A DNA stretch of 64,000 nt from positions 1,984,001 through 2,048,000 of the forward strand of contig NZ_AP019846.1 of the NCBI RefSeq assembly GCF_007990635.1, read 5' to 3'. Made by a program: the position numbers and the translations under genes. This stretch comes from Leptotrichia hongkongensis. GTDB lineage: Bacteria > Fusobacteriota > Fusobacteriia > Fusobacteriales > Leptotrichiaceae. Below are positions 58,196-64,000 of this stretch, one piece after another (position 1 is the first letter of the stretch; every line of letters begins with the position of its first letter). The notes under the pieces were generated by a model. That model saw nothing but the letters and a program-made list of their open reading frames with translations. It did no database searches and was not told the DNA's origin.

Positions 58196-59019
58196 AAAAT
58201 GTGAACTATAAATATCCGCTTGAAGATAAGCAAGCCTTGAAAAATATTAATATCGAGATAAAAAAAGGCGAATTTTGGGCTGTAATCGGAAAAAATGGGA
58301 GCGGGAAAACGACGTTTTGTAATATGTTAAGGAGGTTTGTACCTGATTTTTATAAAGGGGAACTGACAGGGAAAATAATGCTGGAAGATAAAGAACTGAA
58401 GGATTATTCTCAAAAGGAACTTGTGCAGAAGATTGGGTTTGTTTTTCAGAATCCGTTTACGCAAATTAGTGGAGTAAAAGATACTGTTTTTGATGAAATT
58501 GCTTATGGACTTGAAAATTTAGGTTTATACAAAGAAGAAATAATTTCTAGAGTTGAAAAAATATTGAAACTGCTTGAAATTGAAAAGCTACGTGATAGAA
58601 ATCCGTACGATTTATCTGGCGGACAAAAGCAGAGAGTGGCACTTGCCTCAATTATCGCAATGGATCCTGATATTCTGGTTATTGACGAGCCAACTTCACA
58701 GCTTGATCCAAAAGGAACAGAAGATATTTTCAAAATTATAAATTTAATGGCAAATGAAGGAAAAACAATAATCTTGGTTGAACATAAACTTGAACTTATT
58801 GCAGAATATGCCCAAAATATCATTGTTCTTGATGAAGGGGAGATAATTTTAAGTGGAAAAGCGGAAGAAGTTTTAAATAATAAAATCTTGCTAGAAAAGG
58901 AAATTGGAATGACACAGTATTCTATACTTGCCTATGAACTTGAAAAAGCAGGAAAAGTTGAGTTTGAAGAAATTCCTATAACTAAAGAGAAAACTATAGA
59001 ATTGTTAAAGGAGCTATAA
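58177..59019 (+). CDS. ecfA1: ECF transporter ATPase A1
   Basis: A 280-residue ABC ATPase. Walker A GKNGSGKTT (about residues 34-42), Q-loop FVFQNPFTQI, signature [12 protein letters not shown], Walker B ILVIDEPTSQLD, and switch histidine ILVEHKLE are all intact. The frame is open 7 codons upstream within ecfT, but GGAGGG precedes ATG 58177 (MGYFKIENVNYKYP), so that start is used. It pairs with A2 to form the energising dimer. Confidence 0.92.
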   Translation: MGYFKIENVNYKYPLEDKQALKNINIEIKKGEFWAVIGKNGSGKTTFCNMLRRFVPDFYKGELTGKIMLEDKELKDYSQKELVQKIGFVFQNPFTQISGVKDTVFDEIAYGLENLGLYKEEIISRVEKILKLLEIEKLRDRNPYDLSGGQKQRVALASIIAMDPDILVIDEPTSQLDPKGTEDIFKIINLMANEGKTIILVEHKLELIAEYAQNIIVLDEGEIILSGKAEEVLNNKILLEKEIGMTQYSILAYELEKAGKVEFEEIPITKEKTIELLKEL

Positions 59020-59021
59020 TT

Positions 59022-59819
59022 ATGAGTTTTATTACTGTAAAAAATTTGAGTTTTAAATATCCGAATGGAACTGAAAATGTGCTTAATGATGTTTCTCTTG
59101 AAGTTAAAAAAGGGGAGAAAGTTGCGATTATCGGGCAAAATGGTGCTGGGAAGACAACGATGGTAAAAATGTTGAATGGACTTTTAAAGCCAGTAAGCGG
59201 AGATGTTGTTGTAGATGACTGGAATACAAAGAAATATACTGTTGCTAAAATGAGCCAAAAAGTCGGATATGTCTTTCAAAATCCAATGGATCAGATATTT
59301 CATAACAATGTTTACGATGAAATAGCCTTTGGAGCAAAAAAATTAAAATATTCTCCTGATGAAACAAAAAAAATGGTGGAAAATGCCATAAAATTAACGG
59401 AACTTGAAAAATATCAAAAGGAAAATCCATACAATTTACCGTATTCCATGAGAAAATTTGTTACAATTGCCGCAGTAATTGCAATGGGTTCAGACGTTAT
59501 TGTAATGGATGAGCCGACAGCAGGGCAGGATTTTAGAGGAATGAGAGTTTTACATAACCTGATTGATGAACTTCAAAAGCAAGGAAAAACTATAATTACA
59601 ATAACTCATGATATGGAATTTGTAGTAAAAAATTTTGATAGAGTAATTGTAATGACAAATGGAAAAGTTATCGCTGATGGAGATAAACGTGATATTTTCT
59701 GGCAATTTGACACATTGGAGCAAAGCATGGTAAAACAGCCATATATCAGTGATTTGGCTAAGGAAATGGAAATGGATGGAAAGGTTTTGTCTGTGAAGGA
59801 ATTTGTGGAAAATTATTAA
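59022..59819 (+). CDS. ecfA2: ECF transporter ATPase A2 with degenerate signature
   Basis: A 265-residue ABC ATPase starting two bases after A1 stops. Walker A GQNGAGKTT (about 37-45), FVFQNPMDQIF Q-loop, Walker B VIVMDEPTAGQD and switch histidine ITITHDME are present, but the signature position reads LPYSMRKFVTIA in place of LSGGQ-type residues. A heterodimer with one canonical and one degenerate site is plausible. Otherwise complete. Confidence 0.9.
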   Translation: MSFITVKNLSFKYPNGTENVLNDVSLEVKKGEKVAIIGQNGAGKTTMVKMLNGLLKPVSGDVVVDDWNTKKYTVAKMSQKVGYVFQNPMDQIFHNNVYDEIAFGAKKLKYSPDETKKMVENAIKLTELEKYQKENPYNLPYSMRKFVTIAAVIAMGSDVIVMDEPTAGQDFRGMRVLHNLIDELQKQGKTIITITHDMEFVVKNFDRVIVMTNGKVIADGDKRDIFWQFDTLEQSMVKQPYISDLAKEMEMDGKVLSVKEFVENY

Positions 59820-59930
59820 AATATATATTGGTTGTCTTTAGTAAAATGAAAAATTATGCAAATTAAAATAATTAAGATTTTGATTTTAAAAATAAATAGA
59901 GCAATAAAATAGAATTAAGTAGAAAACAAT

Positions 59931-60083
59931 CTCAAATTTCTTGTATTAATACAATTATCCTTTTAAATAACGAAATTTTATTATTTAGAAATATCGAATT
60001 TTATATTTCTTGTTGAAAAAATATTTTAATAAATTTGTTATTTAAATGGGGTTTAGTATAACATAATCTATAAGAAATTTGAG
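59931..60083. repeat. 153-bp palindromic element
   Basis: Outer arms CTCAAATTTCTT (59931-59942) and AAGAAATTTGAG (60072-60083) are perfect over 12 bases. Inner arms TTTAAATAAC(G)AAATTT (59962-59978) and AAATTTGTTATTTAAA (60031-60046) match over 16 of 17. The whole is an imperfect inverted repeat without an ORF, suggestive of a small non-autonomous transposable element. The inner arm resembles the ends of the 13455-13890 stretch. It fills most of the gap downstream of the ECF operon. Confidence 0.6.
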
Positions 60084-60151
60084 TTGCTCCCTAATGTTTA
60101 TTTTATCAATTTATAAGCTTTATTACTTTATAAGATACTGATTAAAAATTT

Positions 60152-61025
60152 TTATAATTCAATTTCCCTGTTTCTATCAATCTTTCTAAAAATATCTGTA
60201 TTTTTGAGCTTTTCTACATTTCTTTTCTTTTGGCTTTTGTTTTCAATATTATTATTTATTGTAGTTATCATCATAAACAAAAATTTTTCCTGTCCAAAAT
60301 TATAGTTTTTTACTTCATTACTTGCAGAAAGTGTTGCAATATTATTTAAATAATAATCAATTCCCTTTTGAAATTCATTTTTTCAACAAAATTCCGAATA
60401 TTTAAAAATGTAAACTTAACTTGTAGGAATAGATTTCTTCATCTGACATTGTAAATTTATCAGTTTCACTTTTATTGCTCAAAAGTTTTAGAGTTTCATC
60501 TATTTCAGGCTTTAAGTTTTTCACACCATTATCATTGGCTTCTTCCTGTAATTTTATAAGTTTTAAAAATAAAGAATTTGGATATTTTTTGTTTATTTGA
60601 TTAATAATTTTATTTTTCTCATCTAAATCTTCAATATTTCCATAATAAGTGACTTTCATGCTCCAAATTTCATAATCTGTTGGATTAGCCTTTTCAAAAA
60701 TATCCATATATTTTTTTCCATTTTTTATATTTTTCAAGTAAAGACTTGACAAATAAGTTTCAGCGATTTTTCCTGCTACGATATAATTATTTCTATCCTT
60801 TTCAAGCAAATTTTCCAGTTTTTCCAAATATTCTGCTCCATCAATACCCGCAGTTTCAAAAAGCATTCCATCGCCAATTTCTTCATCAAGTTTAATAGTT
60901 TCTTCAATAATTTCATGTTTAATCCCTTTTGCACTCAGTTTCTTATAGATAATACTGCTTACACTTTCTGCATTCCCAAAAATTCCAAACGCTAAAAATA
61001 ATAAAAGAGTCGTTAAATTTTTCAT
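60152..61025 (-). pseudogene. Secreted protein of unknown function, broken by two frameshifts
   Basis: The first frame (61025-60402) starts with a signal sequence, MKNLTTLLLFLAFGIFGNAE, followed by helical, tetratricopeptide-like segments (about 207 residues). It stops at ...EEIYSYKLSLHF. Adding one T at the T5 run (60404-60408) and one A at the A6 run (60378-60383) continues LNIRNFVEKNEFQKGIDYYLNNIATL..., open to a stop at 60152, for about 291 residues. Composition of the extension matches the rest. Tetratricopeptide similarity is by eye only; a gene of similar orientation follows upstream at 61059. Confidence 0.65.
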
Positions 61026-61058
61026 TTTATTTATATCCTTTCTTTTTGTTTAAAATAT

Positions 61059-61769
61059 CTAATTTTGAGGAATAAGTCCCAAAGACTTCTCTATTTCAAT
61101 TGTTCTGTCAACATCTTTTTTGTAAGTAATGTCTAACTTGTAGTAATGATTTTCTTTCATTTTCAAAAAACTCCATCCGTAGTCTTTTTTCTCAATTACC
61201 AGATACTGTCCTTTCTCATTAGATAAAGTTGTCTTTATTTTAGGTTCTTCTACTTTATCTGCCCTCTTGTAATCCCACAAAATCTCAAAATAATTTGTAG
61301 AATCCAAAATCCATTTTTTTACATCTCCTGTATTTTCAAGCTTTTTCCCATTTACATAAAGTTCCTTGCTATTTGAAATAATTTTCCTAATTTCTTTCAA
61401 ATCCCTAACATAACTTGGCAACTGAAATATATTTATATTAATTAGAGTTATTACAATTAGACAAACTGATACGCAGCCCATCTTTAAATAAAAAATTTTC
61501 TTTTTTAACTTCTCTTTTCGTAAAATTTCCTCAAAATCTCGGGTTTCTTCATATTCTTTTTCATACTCATTTACAAAATCCTTTTTTGTTTCCAAATAAA
61601 ACTTTAAAATTCCAAAAATAACTATTAACCAAATAGATATAATATTTTTATTAATTTTTAAAAATCCTATTATAACCGGAATAACTACATACATTAAACT
61701 ATTCATCAAAGTAAACAGATATCTTTTTATCTTTTCCCTTTTAATTTGATACTCATCATAAACATACAT
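61059..61769 (-). CDS. Membrane protein of unknown function
   Basis: A 236-residue protein I do not recognise. Three hydrophobic stretches in the N-terminal half (LMNSLMYVVIPVIIGFLKI, ISIWLIVIFGILKFYL, MGCVSVCLIVITLININIF) surround a charged linker (EYEKEYEETRDFEEILRKEKLKKK), and the C-terminal 120 residues form a polar domain with LYVNGKKLENTGDVKKWI and KENHYYKLDITYKK. It sits upstream of the broken secreted-protein gene on the same strand, 33 bases apart, so they may be one transcript and act together. Confidence 0.7.
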   Translation of the reverse strand: MYVYDEYQIKREKIKRYLFTLMNSLMYVVIPVIIGFLKINKNIISIWLIVIFGILKFYLETKKDFVNEYEKEYEETRDFEEILRKEKLKKKIFYLKMGCVSVCLIVITLININIFQLPSYVRDLKEIRKIISNSKELYVNGKKLENTGDVKKWILDSTNYFEILWDYKRADKVEEPKIKTTLSNEKGQYLVIEKKDYGWSFLKMKENHYYKLDITYKKDVDRTIEIEKSLGLIPQN

Positions 61770-61875
61770 ATTTTTAATCTCCTAATATTAAAAATCGTTT
61801 TTTAAATATTTTACAATATTAACAAAAATTTTTCAAATTAATTTACAAAAAAGGAGATAACACAAAAATTTGTAA

Positions 61876-61904
61876 TTGCAAAAAAAATAATATTATATTA
61901 TAAT
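61876..61904 (+). promoter_or_regulatory. Promoter of the alpha/beta hydrolase gene
   Basis: TTGCAA (61876-61881), 17-base spacer, consensus TATAAT (61899-61904), about 70 bases before the ATG. Confidence 0.7.
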
Positions 61905-61972
61905 GAATATATACTTATTTAAAATTACTGAAAAACTAAGTATTTGATAATATTTTTTCAGAAAGGAACATA

Positions 61973-62863
61973 ATGGAAAAGCAGTATTTTGAGAGTTTTG
62001 ATAATAAAAAAATTCCTTATTTATTTTTTGAGTCAAAAAGAGAAAGATATAAAAACAATATTGTAATATTTCATGGAATGATAGAGCCTATTGACAGATA
62101 TGCTGAATTTGCAGAATTTTTGGCTTCTAATGGATATAATGTGTTTGTTATGGAAATTCGTGGCCATGGCGAGTTAAAGGACGGTGAAATTGGAGATTTT
62201 GGAAAAGGCGGTATAAAGTCTGTCTTCAAAGATATTGACAACTTTTTTACAAAAATTCTAAGTAAAGTTGGAGCAACTCCAAGCAATACAACGATTCTCG
62301 GACATAGCATGGGAGCTCTTATTGGAATACAATGGGGAATAAAAAATAAATACAAATACTTTATTTTGTCAGCTTTCCCTCTAAAAACTCAATTAGAAGT
62401 TATCGGTGGAAAAATTGCTACTCTTTTGGAAAGAATTATTTTCAGAAAAGTTTCTGCATTTAACAAAATTTTTGAAAAATGGAATACATCCTTCGAGCCA
62501 AATGCAACAAAATTTGATTGGCTGACAAGAGATGAAATTGAAAATAAAAAATATGAAGACAATGAACTTTGTGGCTATTCTGTAACACCAAAGTTTTTTT
62601 CTGGAATTTTTTCCACAATGGCATTTATCAACAAAAATTACAAAAAATTAGATGAACATACAAAAATATTAGCTATTTACGGAACTGATGACAAAGCGAT
62701 TGATATTCCATATATCAGTAAAATTTTTAATATATTAAGAAAGAAAAAAAGAAGAATAAATATTCTTGAAAATAAGAATGGACGGCATGAATCTCTTAAT
62801 GAAACAAATAAACACGAAATTTATGATGAAATTTTAAAATGGTTAAATGCAAAAGATTTTTAA
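61973..62863 (+). CDS. Alpha/beta hydrolase (serine aminopeptidase S33/monoacylglycerol lipase-like)
   Basis: A 296-residue alpha/beta hydrolase. The oxyanion region is FHGMIEPIDRYAEFAEFLASNGYNVFVMEIRGHGEL (about residues 31-66); the nucleophile elbow is GHSMGALIG (about 105-113), and the late acid and histidine are ILAIYGTDDKAID and NGRHESLNE. The DHxGHG-like R-G-H-G motif places it among lysophospholipases and monoacylglycerol lipases. It has a GAAAGGAA ribosome site and a good promoter. It precedes the second mreB but has its own transcript. Confidence 0.88.
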   Translation: MEKQYFESFDNKKIPYLFFESKRERYKNNIVIFHGMIEPIDRYAEFAEFLASNGYNVFVMEIRGHGELKDGEIGDFGKGGIKSVFKDIDNFFTKILSKVGATPSNTTILGHSMGALIGIQWGIKNKYKYFILSAFPLKTQLEVIGGKIATLLERIIFRKVSAFNKIFEKWNTSFEPNATKFDWLTRDEIENKKYEDNELCGYSVTPKFFSGIFSTMAFINKNYKKLDEHTKILAIYGTDDKAIDIPYISKIFNILRKKKRRINILENKNGRHESLNETNKHEIYDEILKWLNAKDF

Positions 62864-62920
62864 TTTATAACAAAAAATTTAAAAAAATTGCAAAAAATAA
62901 TAAATTTTTATCGAAAAATA

Positions 62921-62929
62921 TGATATAAT
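62921..62929 (+). promoter_or_regulatory. Extended -10 promoter of the second mreB
   Basis: TGATATAAT (TG at 62921-62922, TATAAT at 62924-62929) is a consensus extended -10 element, 30 bases before the start codon; no good -35 was found. Confidence 0.6.
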
Positions 62930-62958
62930 TAAGGAAGTTAATTTTAATAGGAGGAAAA

Positions 62959-63990
62959 ATGGGCGTATTTGATTTTGTAAAAATATTTAGAGTAAACAAA
63001 AGTATCTCAATAGACTTGGGAACTGCAAATATATTAATTTACGATAAGCAAAAGAAAAAAATAGTATTGAATGAACCATCTGTGGTTGCAAAAGATAGAA
63101 AAACTGGAAAATTAATTGCAGTTGGAAGAGAAGCTAGAGAAATGTTAGGAAAAACTCCTGACAGCATCGAAGCTATCAAACCTTTACAAGACGGAGTTAT
63201 TGCAGATATTGACTCAACAAAGGAAATGATTACATATTTTATTCATAAGATTTATGGAAATTCATTGTTCAAGCCAGAAGTAATGATTTGTGTACCAATT
63301 GAAGTTACAAGTGTAGAAAGAAAAGCCTTGTTTGATGCAGTAAAAGGTGCTAAAAAAATATATATTATTGAAGAGGGAAGAGCCGCTATCATTGGTTCAG
63401 GCGTAAATATTTCACAACCTGAAGGAAGCATGGTAATTGATATAGGTGGAGGTTCTACTGATATTGCAATTCTTTCACTTGATGAAATTATCGCAAGTAA
63501 ATCAATTAGAATCGCTGGAAACAGATTTGATGAAGATATCGTGAGATATGTAAAAAGAAAATACAACTTACTAATTGGAGACAGAACTGCTGAAAAAATT
63601 AAAAAAGAAATGGCTACAGCATTAAAAGTTCAGTCGCCTGAAGTTATGGAAATAAAAGGTAGAGATTTAGAATCTGGTATTCCTAACACTGTAGAAATCA
63701 ACGCAAATGAAATTTACGAAGCTATTGAAGATTCTTTATTCCAAATTGTAAACTCTACAAAAGAAGTTCTTGAAAAATGTCCTCCTGAATTGGCAGCAGA
63801 CATTTTAGATAATGGAATTGTAATGACTGGTGGAGGTTCATTAATCAAAAACTTTATTGATATGATGGAAAAAGAAGTTGGAATCAAAGTATTCTTATCT
63901 CCAAATCCACTAGATTCAGTGGTTTTAGGTGGAGGAGCCGCATTTGACAACAAAAAATTATTAAGAACTCTTCAAATGAGAGAAAATTAA
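62959..63990 (+). CDS. MreB/Mbl-like actin homologue, second copy
   Basis: A 343-residue MreB-family protein with AGGAGG upstream. Nucleotide motifs are intact: ISIDLGTANILIYDK (about 15-29), VIDIGGGSTDIAIL (about 159-172), ICVPIEVTSVERKAL and GIVMTGGGSLIKNF (about 290). It begins with a different anchor, MGVFDFVKIFRV, and differs in many positions from the copy at 45399-46445. Having two suggests a specialised role, such as Mbl or MreBH have in Bacillus, or division of labour in these long rods; this is inference. It is the last complete gene in the window. Confidence 0.92.
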   Translation: MGVFDFVKIFRVNKSISIDLGTANILIYDKQKKKIVLNEPSVVAKDRKTGKLIAVGREAREMLGKTPDSIEAIKPLQDGVIADIDSTKEMITYFIHKIYGNSLFKPEVMICVPIEVTSVERKALFDAVKGAKKIYIIEEGRAAIIGSGVNISQPEGSMVIDIGGGSTDIAILSLDEIIASKSIRIAGNRFDEDIVRYVKRKYNLLIGDRTAEKIKKEMATALKVQSPEVMEIKGRDLESGIPNTVEINANEIYEAIEDSLFQIVNSTKEVLEKCPPELAADILDNGIVMTGGGSLIKNFIDMMEKEVGIKVFLSPNPLDSVVLGGGAAFDNKKLLRTLQMREN

Positions 63991-64000
63991 TATTTGCTGT

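Overview
The window is AT-rich chromosomal DNA from a fusobacterium. The 16S rRNA signatures, the low GC content, A/T-ending codons, GatCAB, RNase R-SmpB and the general gene repertoire point to family Leptotrichiaceae, most likely Leptotrichia. That placement is my inference from remembered sequence character; no database search was run.

Layout. 1-1.7 kb: end of an L-ascorbate utilisation operon (ulaG, ulaA cut by the window edge). 1.7-6.5 kb: rnr-smpB, yqeK and a lone cobK. 6.5-8.3 kb: a long AT-rich gap, a histidine phosphatase and the first copy of a 103-bp repeat. 8.3-13.4 kb: an rRNA operon on the minus strand (16S-23S-5S-tRNA-Asn) with a clear promoter. 14-20.3 kb: housekeeping genes apt, Nudix, CNNM/CorC-like, accB, folD, rex, fmt, def. 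20.4-25 kb: a frame-broken membrane protein, an EamA transporter, a hairpin-rich gap and recG. 25-30.5 kb: an amino-acid uptake operon (two permeases, ATPase, DAACS symporter, ATP-grasp ligase, binding lipoprotein). 30.6-31.6 kb: tandem 103-bp repeats, a small lipoprotein and small-RNA/peptide locus 1. 31.6-49.3 kb: minus-strand cell-biology block: priA, class B PBP, gatB, a broken DUF3829-like lipoprotein, gatA, gatC, a Sau3AI-type restriction-modification pair, HAD phosphatase, RluB-like synthase, scpB, mreB, ftsK. 49.7-59.8 kb: plus-strand block: two SIMPL proteins, a truncated PTS EIIBC, gapN, small lipoprotein, aphA, small-RNA/peptide locus 2, and an ECF vitamin transporter. 59.9-64 kb: palindromic element, a broken secreted protein, a membrane protein, an alpha/beta hydrolase and a second mreB.

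Most notable: two paralogous loci (about 31.19-31.51 kb minus, 56.26-56.58 kb plus) that look like an undescribed type I toxin-antitoxin family. Each has, in tandem on one strand, a promoter, an approximately 75-80 nt sRNA ending in a terminator, a second promoter whose -35 lies inside that terminator, and a mRNA for a 21-23 residue hydrophobic peptide. The sRNA is complementary in two blocks to the peptide-mRNA leader just before its ribosome site. The blocks differ completely between the loci, while each still matches its own leader.

Second: at least five genes, including ftsK and the Sau3AI-like nuclease, are each interrupted by frameshifts at short A/T runs that one added base would repair. 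This is either systematic homopolymer under-calling, real decay, or slippage.
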